Assembly: GCF_006402735.1 (NCBI RefSeq)
Contig: NZ_CP017174.1
Span: 3,413,001-3,477,000 of the forward strand
Length of the DNA stretch: 64,000 nt
From: Myxococcus xanthus
Lineage (GTDB): Bacteria > Myxococcota > Myxococcia > Myxococcales > Myxococcaceae
Direction of reading: 5' to 3'
Shown here piece after piece: positions 47,504-55,727 of the stretch. Below the pieces are notes generated by a model. The model made no database searches. It saw only the letters and a program-made list of their open reading frames with translations, and was not told where the DNA came from. The position numbers and the translations under genes were made by a program. The stretch's first letter is position 1. Every line of letters starts with the position of its first letter.

Positions 47504-48593
47504 AGGTGGCCTTGTCGTCCGTGGGATGCAGGGTGGCGATGCCGTAGGTGCCATTGCGTGTGCCACACCAGACGCGCCAGTTCGTCCCGCCCAGGTCCGG
47601 CGCCGAGTACACGCCGCCTTCCTTCTTGGCCCCGCCGCGCGCGCAGCACCGGGCGAAGGCGCGCGTGCCAATGGACATCAGGCCCACCGCGTCCGGCGCG
47701 CGTGAGAAGCCACCGACGCGCTTCTCTCCGCAGGACCAGGGCGCCACGCCCTTGAACCGGATGAGGTAGGCGTCACCCTTCAAGGCCGCGTCGCCGCGCA
47801 CCGGGCCCTGGTAGCAGAGGCGGCCCTCCGCCTCGAGCTGGGCATAACGCGGCAGGAAGTGCAGGCCGCCAATGGGGCCGCGCTGCCAGTCGTCGCCGCA
47901 GAAGACGTGCGTGAAGGCGTTGCGAGGCCCGGTGCTGACCCAGAGGCCCGTGAGCCAGTCGATGTTGGCCTGCCGCGCGCCGGGCCGTCCCGCCACGGAC
48001 AAGGCCCGCTGGAGGCGCGGGTCGTCGTAGTGGCGGGAGAGGAAGCGCCGCACGTCGCCTTCACTCACGCTGACGTCGGGACGCGCGGGGCACAAGTCCA
48101 ACACCTCGCGGTCCATGGCCGACAAGGGCGGCGGCTTCGCGAACAGCGGCGCGCTGTCACACGTCGCCGCGCAGCCGGTGGCGGGCTTCCAGCTCGCGGA
48201 GCCGGCCAGTTCCTCGTCGCCGTCGTTGTCAGCGTCACGCGCGGCCGCGTTGCCCGCGGGGCCCCGCATCGCCACCTGCCGCGCCGAGTGGGCACGGTCC
48301 GCGGCCACCAGGGCCGCCGCGCTCGGAGCAGCGGGCGCGGCGGACTCCGGCGCGCCTTCACACAACACCCAGCCTTCGGCGGACGCGCCGCTCAGCTTGC
48401 ACCAGGCGCGGTTGGGGCCGCCCTTCTTCAACAGGGGGTAGGGCCTCCCGGCCTCCACCGTGAAGAGGACCTTGCGGGACTCGGGCTGCTCGACGGCGTC
48501 CACCGTGACGTCGGACACGAAGACACCGCGGCCCGCGAGGGCGGGCAGCGAGGCGCTCAGCAACAGGGCGAGACAGGGGAGGGAAAGACGCAT
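47493..48593 (-). CDS. Secreted protein with EndoU-like ribonuclease domain
   Basis: A 366-residue exported protein (signal peptide 1-20, SLPALAG). Residues 25-80 look like an SH3-type domain, 81-155 is a low-complexity linker, and 160-366 shows an XendoU/EndoU pattern: NAFTHVFCGDD with His229, IGGLHFLPRYAQLEAEG with His245, and Lys291 in CGEKRVGG. The spacing of the triad (16 and 46 residues) equals what I recall for XendoU (His162, His178, Lys224). EndoU enzymes cut RNA at uridines. The low similarity elsewhere keeps this a prediction. Several Cys suggest disulfides, as expected outside the cell. Confidence 0.6.
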   Translation of the reverse strand: MRLSLPCLALLLSASLPALAGRGVFVSDVTVDAVEQPESRKVLFTVEAGRPYPLLKKGGPNRAWCKLSGASAEGWVLCEGAPESAAPAAPSAAALVAADRAHSARQVAMRGPAGNAAARDADNDGDEELAGSASWKPATGCAATCDSAPLFAKPPPLSAMDREVLDLCPARPDVSVSEGDVRRFLSRHYDDPRLQRALSVAGRPGARQANIDWLTGLWVSTGPRNAFTHVFCGDDWQRGPIGGLHFLPRYAQLEAEGRLCYQGPVRGDAALKGDAYLIRFKGVAPWSCGEKRVGGFSRAPDAVGLMSIGTRAFARCCARGGAKKEGGVYSAPDLGGTNWRVWCGTRNGTYGIATLHPTDDKATCGE

Positions 48594-48690
48594 GGCGCAC
48601 GGGAGTCTACAGCAGTCCCCACCGTGCCCCTCGGAGGGAGGGGCAGGGGGGCTCGTCCTGCGCCTGCGACGGCCGTCACCGGCCGGAGAT

Positions 48691-49953
48691 TCAACCGAGC
48701 TTCACGCGGGCGACCTTCAGCTTGCCCACCTGCACCGTGTATTCACCGGCGCCCAGCTCCGCCTTGGGGTCCTGCACCTTCTCGCCGTTGACGCGCACGC
48801 CGCCCTGCGCCATCAGCTTGCGGGCCTCGGTGGCGGACGCCACCAGCTTCGACTCCGGCAGCAGCTTCGTCACCGGCAGCTTCTCCGCGCCGCCCAGGGA
48901 CACCTCCACCAGGGGCAGCTCGTCCGTGGACAGCTCCTTCTTCGCGAAGCGCTTCTCGAAGTCCTCGGCGGCCTTCTTCCCGGCCTCCTCGCCCTGGAAT
49001 CGCGCCGTCATCTCCTGCGCGAAGCCGAGCTTCACCGCCTTGGGGTGCAGCGCGCCGGACTCCACCTGGGCGCGCATCTCCGCCAGCTCCTTCCGCGTCT
49101 TCGCGGAGAGCAGCTCGTAGTAGCGCCACATCAGGTCGTCGGTGATGCTCATCAACTTGCCGAAGATGGTGTCCGCCGGCTCGTCGATGCCCACGTAGTT
49201 GTCCAGGCTCTTGGACATCTTGTCGCCGACAATCTTCCCGTCGACCGCCTTCGCGTTGAGGCCCTCCAGGATGGGGCCCGTCATGATGACCTGGGGCGCC
49301 ATGCCCTCTTCCTTCATCAACTGGCGGCCCACCAGCAGGTTGAAGAGCTGGTCCGTCGCGCCCAGCTCCACGTCCGCCTTGAGCACCACCGAGTCGTAGC
49401 CCTGCAGGAGCGGGTAGAGGAACTCGTGGATGGAGATGGAGACCTCGCCGCGGAAGCGCTTCTTGAAGTCGTCGCGCTCCAGCATGCGCTGCACGGAGTA
49501 GCGCGAGGCCAGGCGGATCATCCCTTCCGTCCCCAGCGTGTCCAGCCAGCTGGAGTTGAAGCGCACCTGCGTCTTGGCCTCGTCCAACACCTTGAAGACC
49601 TGCTTCTTGTAGGTCTCCGCGTTGGCCTTCACCTCGTCGCGCGTGAGCGCCGGGCGCGTGGCGTTGCGGCCCGTCGGGTCGCCAATCAACCCCGTGAAGT
49701 CACCGATGAGGAACACCACCGTGTGGCCGAACTCCTGGAAGCGCCGCATGCGCGTGAGCAGCAGCGAGTGGCCCAGGTGCAGGTCCGGCCGGCTCGGGTC
49801 GAAGCCCGCCTTGATGACCAGCGGCTTGCCCGTGTCATACGAGTACTGAAGCTTCTTCTTCAGGTCCTCGGGCACGTGGAGGTCCACCGTGCCACGGGTC
49901 ACTTCTTCGAACTGCTCCTCGGGGGTCGCCTTGCGCAGCGCGTCCGGATTCAT
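48691..49953 (-). CDS. tyrS: Tyrosyl-tRNA synthetase
   Basis: A 420-residue class I aminoacyl-tRNA synthetase charging tRNA-Tyr. The HIGH-like motif is HLGH (59-62, in DLHLGHSLLL), and KMSKS is in GDKMSKSLDNYVG. The C-terminal S4-type RNA-binding domain is seen in EARKLMAQGGVRVNGEKV. The arrangement fits the TyrRS-Z-like subgroup that many myxobacteria and clostridia carry. No T-box or other leader was found in its short upstream gap of 56 bp. Confidence 0.96.
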   Translation of the reverse strand: MNPDALRKATPEEQFEEVTRGTVDLHVPEDLKKKLQYSYDTGKPLVIKAGFDPSRPDLHLGHSLLLTRMRRFQEFGHTVVFLIGDFTGLIGDPTGRNATRPALTRDEVKANAETYKKQVFKVLDEAKTQVRFNSSWLDTLGTEGMIRLASRYSVQRMLERDDFKKRFRGEVSISIHEFLYPLLQGYDSVVLKADVELGATDQLFNLLVGRQLMKEEGMAPQVIMTGPILEGLNAKAVDGKIVGDKMSKSLDNYVGIDEPADTIFGKLMSITDDLMWRYYELLSAKTRKELAEMRAQVESGALHPKAVKLGFAQEMTARFQGEEAGKKAAEDFEKRFAKKELSTDELPLVEVSLGGAEKLPVTKLLPESKLVASATEARKLMAQGGVRVNGEKVQDPKAELGAGEYTVQVGKLKVARVKLG

Positions 49954-50009
49954 GGCGCCGCAAGCTACCCGAAGTGCGTCAGCCGTGGACGCACTTCCTC
50001 CACCGGGTT

Positions 50010-50798
50010 TCAGGTGCCTGGCAGGTGCTCACGCACGCGGTGGATGCTCCGGCCCCGTCCGGTGGCGTCGTCGATGTCCACCACCACGCCTTGCAGGTAG
50101 ACGAGCCGCTCCGCCACCTCATAGGGCGCCGGCTTGCCCAGGAAGCGCGTCAGCGAGGACTCCTTCTTCATGCCGATGACGGAGTCCAACGGCCCGCACA
50201 TGCCGACATCCGTGATGAAGGCCGTGCCACCGGGGAGGATGCGCTCATCCGCCGTCTGCACGTGCGTGTGTGTCCCCACCACCACGGACACCCGCCCATC
50301 CAGGTGGACGCCCATGGCGTTCTTCTCACTGGACGCCTCGCAGTGCATGTCCACCAGGATGCAGGGCGTCTGCTGGCGCAGCTCCTCCACCAGCCCTTCC
50401 ACCACCTCGAAGGGGCTGGCCTCGGTGCGCATGAAGACGCGCCCCTCCAGGTTGATGACGCCCAGCGCGCGCCCATCCGGCAGCTTCACCACGCTGTGGC
50501 CCTTACCCGGTGTGCCCTTGGGGTAGTTGGCCGGACGCAAGAGCAGGTCCGGATGCTCCTTCACCCAGGGGAGGATGGCTTTCTTGGAGTAGAAATGATT
50601 ACCGCTCGTCAGCAGCTGGACGCCGCTGTCGAGCAGGTAGTGGGCCGTCTCTGAAGTGATGCCCGAGCCCTGGTCGCTGTTCTCCGCGTTGGCGACCACC
50701 ACGTCCACGCCGTGCTGCGCGCGGACCCTCGGAAGGAGCGTGCGGACCGCCTGGAGACCCGGGCGGCCCACCACGTCCCCCATGAAGAGGACTTTCAC
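50010..50798 (-). CDS. YmdB-type metallophosphodiesterase
   Basis: A 262-residue protein of the TIGR00282/YmdB family, a dinuclear-metal phosphoesterase hydrolysing 2',3'-cyclic nucleotides and possibly other second messengers. Metal-ligand motifs are MGDVVGRPG (Asp8), VANAENSDQGSGI (Glu/Asn), TSGNHFYSK, VDMHCEASSEKNAMGVHLDG, and VVGTHTHVQTADERI. Its ATG overlaps the stop of the cyclo-ligase (ATGA), so both are in one transcript. YmdB affects biofilm and sporulation in Bacillus; a developmental role here is inference. Confidence 0.92.
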   Translation of the reverse strand: MKVLFMGDVVGRPGLQAVRTLLPRVRAQHGVDVVVANAENSDQGSGITSETAHYLLDSGVQLLTSGNHFYSKKAILPWVKEHPDLLLRPANYPKGTPGKGHSVVKLPDGRALGVINLEGRVFMRTEASPFEVVEGLVEELRQQTPCILVDMHCEASSEKNAMGVHLDGRVSVVVGTHTHVQTADERILPGGTAFITDVGMCGPLDSVIGMKKESSLTRFLGKPAPYEVAERLVYLQGVVVDIDDATGRGRSIHRVREHLPGT

Positions 50799-51418
50799 GT
50801 ATCGAGGAAGTCCCAGTCGCGGTACAGGCCGCGCAGGGACTCAGACTCCGTTACGACCAGGTCCATGTCGACGTCATCCCCGGTCGTGGGCAGCACGGGG
50901 ACGACCTGGTCATTGAAGGCCAGGCCCACCCGACGACTGCGCTGACTGGCCGCGCGGAGGGTGGCGTCGTAGTAACCGCCCCCGCGCCCCAGCCGCTTGC
51001 CTTCCCGGGTGAAGCCCAGGCCCGGCACCACGAAGAGGTCAATCTGGTCCACCGCGATGAGGTCCGCGGAGTTGGTGGGCTCACGCACCCCCAAACGTCC
51101 CGGTTCCAGCTCGCTTTCCGACTTGATGGCACGGAACGAAAGAATCCGCCCGTGAACATGTGAGAGCGGGTAGCAGACAATCTTGCCGTCTTGCAACGCC
51201 GCAATCAGGATATCCCGGGTTGGCACTTCCCCCCGAATGGGGGCGTACAGCGCCACCGTGCGCGCCTTCTGATAATACGGCGCCGCCAGAAACCGAGACT
51301 GAACCTTGAGACCCCGCGTATCGATGAGATCCGGCGTCATCGCCTTCCGGCGCGCCGTGAGCTCCTCTCGTAGGGTCTGCTTCCTCGCCGCCGCCTCTTC
51401 CACCACCGTCTCGCTCAC
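50795..51418 (-). CDS. 5-formyltetrahydrofolate cyclo-ligase
   Basis: A 207-residue enzyme converting 5-formyl-THF to 5,10-methenyl-THF with ATP. Conserved segments are KVQSRFLAAPYYQKARTVALY near the N-terminus, FVVPGLGFTREGKRLGRGGGYYD (ATP and substrate site) and GLAFNDQVVPVLP. The E. coli homologue (ygfA/fau) lies directly downstream of the 6S RNA gene; the same order appears here. It overlaps the ymdB-type gene downstream by 4 bp. Confidence 0.93.
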   Translation of the reverse strand: MSETVVEEAAARKQTLREELTARRKAMTPDLIDTRGLKVQSRFLAAPYYQKARTVALYAPIRGEVPTRDILIAALQDGKIVCYPLSHVHGRILSFRAIKSESELEPGRLGVREPTNSADLIAVDQIDLFVVPGLGFTREGKRLGRGGGYYDATLRAASQRSRRVGLAFNDQVVPVLPTTGDDVDMDLVVTESESLRGLYRDWDFLDT

Positions 51419-51430
51419 CGACGCCGCTCC

Positions 51431-51633
51431 AAAGAAAAAGTCCCCCGCAGCATGGCCGTGTGCCCGGCGTCCATTGAACCCTCAAAAAGCCAGGTGGGGA
51501 CCGAAATCATGTCTCCGCAGGCTTCCCTCATCCCCCGTGAGGAGGGAGGGCTTGCACATGGAGACCGAAACGGACCCCGGAATGGACGTATCGGTTCGAA
51601 TTTCTGCCGAGCATCACGCGCCCCGCAGGGGAC
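51431..51633 (-). ncRNA. ssrS: 6S RNA (ssrS), candidate
   Basis: This region folds, on the minus strand, into the 6S shape: a long closing stem, an asymmetric central bubble and a terminal hairpin. Helices: GTCCCC(T)GC (51633-51625) with GC(G)GGGGAC near 51440-51448; GGC(G)CGTG (51622-51615) with CACGGCC (51460-51454); GCTCGGC (51612-51606) with GCCGGGC (51468-51462); GTCCATT (51587-51581) with AATGGAC (51475-51469); GGGGTCCG with CGGTCCCC; GTCTCC with GGAGAC at the apical part. A T-rich run (51439-51431) follows. It lies 13 bases before the 5-formyl-THF cyclo-ligase gene, the classical location. 6S RNA mimics an open promoter and sequesters housekeeping sigma holoenzyme. The exact 5' end is uncertain. 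Confidence 0.65.
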
Positions 51634-51704
51634 AGCCCTTGAACAAAGCTACAGTGCTTCCAAATCCTCGAATCTATTGGGAATTCCCGCCAGAGTCTTT
51701 GGAA

Positions 51705-51733
51705 ATGATAAGGACGGGGGGCGGCGGGGTCAA
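51705..51733 (-). promoter_or_regulatory. Sigma-70-type promoter upstream of the 6S RNA candidate
   Basis: On the minus strand TTGACC (51733-51728) and TATCAT (51710-51705) are separated by exactly 17 bp, close to the consensus and rare in so GC-rich a genome. Transcription would begin near 51698, about 65 nt before the folded RNA's closing stem, so either the 5' end is processed or another start exists. Confidence 0.5.
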
Positions 51734-51772
51734 GGCATCCTCGCGCGTTTACAAGGCAGGCGCGGGACCTCT

Positions 51773-52774
51773 ATGATGGAAAGAGCCCGAATCCACCCAC
51801 ATATGCCGCCCTCGCTATTGAACAAGGGTCTTGCGACGGTTCTTTCCGTTGCCTCCGGCCTCGCGTGGGCGGGACCGCCCACGGTGTCGAGCTCCTATCA
51901 AGGGGATTCCTATGGCGTGGTGTCCCTGCGCATGCAGGGAGACCAGCTGGTGGGGGTCGCGACTGGCGGACCCTGCGGATTCGAACCCGATACGGAGGTG
52001 CTCTCTGGCGAGTTCCAGGACAACGTCCTGGTGGGCCAGGTGTTGCTCTGCCAGTTGGGGCCCCACTGTGAGCCGCGGGTGAATCTGCCCGCGCTGGTCG
52101 TGTTCAACCCGGAAGATGGGGTGATGACGGCCCTGTTCCGCCTGAAGGACGGTTGCCGTTCGCCGGTGTTGAAGAACGACTCCCTCCTGCTGCTGCGGCC
52201 GCTGTCCCGGGACGCGGACGCGGTGTCGCCGGCGCGCGCGGCTTCGGCGACCACGGCCGTGGCCGCCTCGGCCACGCCGGACGGCGCGAACTCGTCCGCG
52301 GCGCAGGTGGCCGCGGGACTGGGCCGGCAGGGCGAGGTGTCACCCTTGGAGGAGGGGCAGCGTCAGCTGGCCGCGGGCAACGCGGGCGTGGCGCAGCGCC
52401 ACTTCGAGCTGGCCCTGTCGAAGGATCCCCGCAGCGCCGGCGCGGTGGTGGGCCTGGGGGCCAGCCAGCTGATGCTCAATGACGTGAGCCGTGCGGTGAA
52501 GACGCTGGAGGCGGGCAGGGCGTTGGGGCGCGCGGACGTCCACCTGTGGCTGGCCTACGCGTATCAGCGCGAAGGCAACCGCAACCGCTCGCGCGAGTCG
52601 CTGCGCAAGGCCTTCGATCAGGGCTGGATGCCCGCGGGCCGCGCGGCGGAAGCGGTGGCGGAGCAGGCGCTGCGCGAAGACATCAGGGACATCGAAACGC
52701 TCATGCAGCAGCAGCGGACCCGGAAGCGGGTTCCCGTCCGCCCGCCGGCGGGGGCCGGAAACACCACGCCGTGA
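51773..52774 (+). CDS. Secreted TPR protein preceding a Ser/Thr kinase
   Basis: A 333-residue exported protein. The signal peptide is LLNKGLATVLSVASGLAWA, then a beta-rich domain (about 35-145) with two Cys-containing strands (GGPCGFEPDTEVLSG and LCQLGPHCEPRV). A linker rich in Ala/Ser follows, and a C-terminal TPR region (about 195-300) contains EEGQRQLAAGNAGVAQRHFELAL. ATG 51773 is chosen (GGGA upstream), with 51803 as an alternative. Its stop overlaps the kinase start (GTGA), so the pair is co-expressed. Its role is unknown. Confidence 0.65.
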   Translation: MMERARIHPHMPPSLLNKGLATVLSVASGLAWAGPPTVSSSYQGDSYGVVSLRMQGDQLVGVATGGPCGFEPDTEVLSGEFQDNVLVGQVLLCQLGPHCEPRVNLPALVVFNPEDGVMTALFRLKDGCRSPVLKNDSLLLLRPLSRDADAVSPARAASATTAVAASATPDGANSSAAQVAAGLGRQGEVSPLEEGQRQLAAGNAGVAQRHFELALSKDPRSAGAVVGLGASQLMLNDVSRAVKTLEAGRALGRADVHLWLAYAYQREGNRNRSRESLRKAFDQGWMPAGRAAEAVAEQALREDIRDIETLMQQQRTRKRVPVRPPAGAGNTTP

Positions 52775-53769
52775 GCCAGCCGACTCCCCCGCAGAAGACC
52801 ACGCGGGTCTTCGGCAACTACGAAGTCCTCTCCGTGCTGGGCAAGGGCGGGATGGCGGAGGTGTACCGGGCCCGGGTGTTGGCCGGCCCGCGTGAGGGCT
52901 GGACGGTGGCGCTCAAGCGCCTGTTGCCCGCGTTGACGCGGGATCCGGAGTCCGTGGCGCTCTTCGCCCGCGAGGCGCAGCTGTCCAAGCAGCTCCACCA
53001 CCCCAACATCGTCACGGTGCTGGATGCCGGCGCGCTGGAGGGCATCTACTTCATCGTGATGGAGCTGGTGGACGGCCGCGACCTGGGGCAGATCCTCCGG
53101 CGCTGCAAGGTGCGCGGGATTCCACTGCCGCTCGACTTCGCGGTGTACCTGGGCAAGGTGCTGCTGGAGGCGCTCGCGTACGCGCACTCCGCCACGGGGC
53201 CCCAGGGCGAGCGGCTGGGCATCGTCCACTGCGACGTGTCGCCGTCCAACGTCTTCATCTCCCGCGTGGGCGAAATCAAGCTGGGCGACTTCGGCGTGTC
53301 GCGCGTGCTGGTGGACGGCAAGCTCCAGGGCGGCGACGTGCTGGGCAAGCCCTACTACCTGTCCCCCGAATCGCTGCTCGGCGAGGTGAGCCCGGAGGCC
53401 GACCTGTGGGCCGCCACGGTGGTGCTCTACGAACTGCTGACGCTGGAGCGCCCCTTCACCGGCACGACGCCGGACGCCGTGTTCAACGCCATCCGCGCCC
53501 GGCAGTACCGGCCCCTGCGTGAGCTGCGGCCCGACATTCCGGAGGCGCTGGAGGCCGTGGTGGCCCGGGCCTTCGCGGAGCGTCCCGAGGACCGCTTCCC
53601 GACGGCGGAGGAGTTCGCCCAGGCGCTGACGCCCCACTACGACGAACGCGTGGGCACGCCGCTGGCCATCGCCGCCGTCGTGCGTGGCCTCTTCGGCGCC
53701 AGTGATGAGGTGCCCGCCACGCCGCCGCCCGGTGGGACGCCGCCGACGCCGGGCTCGCGCGCGGGGTAG
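52771..53769 (+). CDS. Soluble Ser/Thr protein kinase with HCD catalytic loop
   Basis: A 332-residue eukaryote-like kinase. The Gly loop is GKGGMAEVY (24-32), the ATP lysine is Lys49 (VALKRL), the catalytic loop is HCDVSPSNVF (153-162) and the metal-binding motif is DFG at 173-175. Where most family members have HRD, this one has HCD with the catalytic Asp155 and Asn160 kept, so it is a non-RD kinase likely to be active without activation-loop phosphorylation. There are no transmembrane helices; the tail after about 300 is Pro-rich and disordered. It follows the secreted TPR gene with a 4-bp overlap. Confidence 0.93.
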   Translation: MSQPTPPQKTTRVFGNYEVLSVLGKGGMAEVYRARVLAGPREGWTVALKRLLPALTRDPESVALFAREAQLSKQLHHPNIVTVLDAGALEGIYFIVMELVDGRDLGQILRRCKVRGIPLPLDFAVYLGKVLLEALAYAHSATGPQGERLGIVHCDVSPSNVFISRVGEIKLGDFGVSRVLVDGKLQGGDVLGKPYYLSPESLLGEVSPEADLWAATVVLYELLTLERPFTGTTPDAVFNAIRARQYRPLRELRPDIPEALEAVVARAFAERPEDRFPTAEEFAQALTPHYDERVGTPLAIAAVVRGLFGASDEVPATPPPGGTPPTPGSRAG

Positions 53770-53770
53770 G

Positions 53771-53796
53771 GGAGCGGGCACGCTGTTGTCCGCTCC
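53771..53796 (+). terminator. Hairpin after the kinase gene
   Basis: GGAGCGG (53771-53777) pairs with CCGCTCC (53790-53796) around a 12-nt loop, directly after the stop. Confidence 0.5.
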
Positions 53797-53873
53797 ACCG
53801 TCCCTGCCCACCTCCCAGGACGATGACGACCTTTCCTTCCGCCGCGCGGTGTCGCGTGGGGGGAGGAATTCAC

Positions 53874-54044
53874 ATGGCCAACGAGCCCAAGCAGCCGAAG
53901 CCGGAGCAGTCCGCACCCGAGCCCGAGGAGCGTGAGCGTCCGCGGATCTCCAAGGCGGATGAAGCCCGGGAAGACGGGATGCCCGGTTACGGGCAGCCCG
54001 ACGAGGATGTTCGCGAGCAGCTGCTCCCGGAGCAGTCCTGGTAG
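53874..54044 (+). CDS. Small acidic, disordered protein
   Basis: A 56-residue protein rich in Glu, Pro, Asp, Arg and Gln (MANEPKQPKPEQSAPEPEER opening), with no hydrophobic core and no signal peptide. GGAGG lies seven bases before the ATG and a hairpin follows, which supports a real gene. It is similar in character to small disordered proteins common in Myxococcus. Function unknown. Confidence 0.6.
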   Translation: MANEPKQPKPEQSAPEPEERERPRISKADEAREDGMPGYGQPDEDVREQLLPEQSW

Positions 54045-54055
54045 CGACGCTGGAG

Positions 54056-54084
54056 GGCGTGAGGCGCTGGTTTTGCCTCGCGCC
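54056..54084 (+). terminator. Hairpin after small acidic protein gene
   Basis: GGCG(T)GAGGC (54056-54065) pairs with GCCTC(G)CGCC (54075-54084), a 9-bp stem with a single T/G mismatch, 12 bases after the stop. The 216-bp gap to the next gene shows nothing else clear. Confidence 0.55.
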
Positions 54085-54260
54085 TGTCCAACAGCGTGCA
54101 TCTGGCGAGTGACCATGCCCTCAAGTCCGAAGGAGAGGCTTGGCCCCGCGCAGTCGGATTGTTAGGTCCCGGAAGAGGAGCGCGCTGAAAGTGTTCCTGC
54201 GCACGCTCATTCTGGCGGTCGAGTGACGCGAGCTTCCCCCCGCCAAGTGATGGACCCTGA

Positions 54261-55727
54261 ATGGATCGCCGGACGTGGTCGCTCTTCGAGACAGGCATCC
54301 CGAGCTTCGACGCGTTGCTGGGCGGAGGCATCCCCCGACGACAGTCCCTCATCGTGGCCGGAGACCCCGGCAGCGGGAAGACGGTGCTGTGCAGCCAGCT
54401 GGCCTTCCTCGCCGCGGCGCGAGGGTTGCCTGTCGTGCTGGTCACCGTCACGTCCGAGCCCCACGACAAGCTCGTGGGCGAGCTGACCAGCTTCAGCTTC
54501 TTCAAGGAGGAGCTGCTGGACGACAAGCTCTTCGTGATTAGCGCCTACTCCTCGCTCAAGCAGGGCGCGAAGGAGACGCGTGACCTCATCGTCCAGACGG
54601 TGCGCAAGCGGGGCGCGAAGCTGCTCTTCATCGATGGCCTGCGCGCCATCCGGGACCTCTGGCAGGACGAGGCGCGCCTGCGCGAGTTTCTCTACGAGCT
54701 GGGCATTGGCCTGGCCGCGGCGGATTGCGTCGGCCTCTTCACCACCGAGTACCCACTGGAAAAGCTGCTGACGTTGCCCGAGGCCACCACGGTGGACGGC
54801 ATCGTCTCCCTGTCCGTGTCGAAGCACGGTGCCCGCCGCATGCGCCGCGTGGAGGTCGTGAAGCTGCGCGGTCGGCCACACCTGTCGGGTGAGCATCTGA
54901 TGCGTATCGACGGGGACGGGGTGTCCTTCATCCCTCGGCTCGAGGCGCTGGAGCCCACCGGTGTGGACGTGGAGCCGCCCGTGGACCGCGTCAGCTTCGG
55001 CCTGCCGGAGCTGGACGTCTTGATGGAGGGCGGACTGCCCCGCACGAGCGCCACGCTGCTCGCCGGAAGCATGGGCATCGGGAAGACGCTGCTGGCCGCG
55101 CACTTCGCGGTGGAAGGCGCGCGCCGGGAGGAGCACGCCCTCTTCGTCTCCTTCCATGACTCCACGGCGTCACTGGCCGCCCGGGCGCGGCGCATCCAAT
55201 TGGACGTGGCGCGCTTCGTGAAGAGCGGCATTCTCACCTACCTGTACATCCCTCCGATGGAGCTGGAGGCGGACCTCGTGGTGGACCGCATCCTCCAGGA
55301 GGTGGCGCGGCTGGATGTGAAGCGGCTGGTCATCGATGGCCTCACGACGCTGGAGTCGTCCATCATCGAGCGGGAGCGCCGGCCGCTCTTCCTGGCCGCG
55401 CTCGCGGAGAAGCTGCGCCGGGCGGGGGTGACGACGCTGTACACGCGGGAAGTCTCGAAGGTGGCCGGCACGGAGCTCGACTTCAGCGACGCGCCCGTCT
55501 CCATCCTCGGGGAGAACCTGCTCCTCTTGCGCTACGTGGAGCTGCGCGGGCGCATCCACCGCATCCTGTCCGTGCTCAAGATGCGGGACAGCAAGTACGA
55601 CAATGACTTGCGCGAGTTCCAGATCGCCGATTCGGGGATGAAGGTCCTGGCGACGATGCGCTCCGCGGAAGGGCTGCTGACAGGGCAGGCCCGGCCGATT
55701 GGGACGAGCATCGGGGCCGTGGAATGA
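54261..55727 (+). CDS. KaiC-like double-ATPase (RecA/RAD55 superfamily)
   Basis: A 488-residue protein with two KaiC-type ATPase domains. Domain 1 has Walker A GDPGSGKT (34-41) and Walker B KLLFIDGLRAIRD. Domain 2 has Walker A GSMGIGKT (about 268-275) and Walker B RLVIDGLTTLESS. The TGIPSFDALLGGGIPR opening is typical of the family. Both domains lack the EE catalytic pair in the positions I can check, so ATP hydrolysis may be weak. KaiC-like proteins outside cyanobacteria usually work in signalling with histidine kinases. Its stop overlaps the start of the hybrid kinase gene (ATGA). Confidence 0.85.
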   Translation: MDRRTWSLFETGIPSFDALLGGGIPRRQSLIVAGDPGSGKTVLCSQLAFLAAARGLPVVLVTVTSEPHDKLVGELTSFSFFKEELLDDKLFVISAYSSLKQGAKETRDLIVQTVRKRGAKLLFIDGLRAIRDLWQDEARLREFLYELGIGLAAADCVGLFTTEYPLEKLLTLPEATTVDGIVSLSVSKHGARRMRRVEVVKLRGRPHLSGEHLMRIDGDGVSFIPRLEALEPTGVDVEPPVDRVSFGLPELDVLMEGGLPRTSATLLAGSMGIGKTLLAAHFAVEGARREEHALFVSFHDSTASLAARARRIQLDVARFVKSGILTYLYIPPMELEADLVVDRILQEVARLDVKRLVIDGLTTLESSIIERERRPLFLAALAEKLRRAGVTTLYTREVSKVAGTELDFSDAPVSILGENLLLLRYVELRGRIHRILSVLKMRDSKYDNDLREFQIADSGMKVLATMRSAEGLLTGQARPIGTSIGAVE

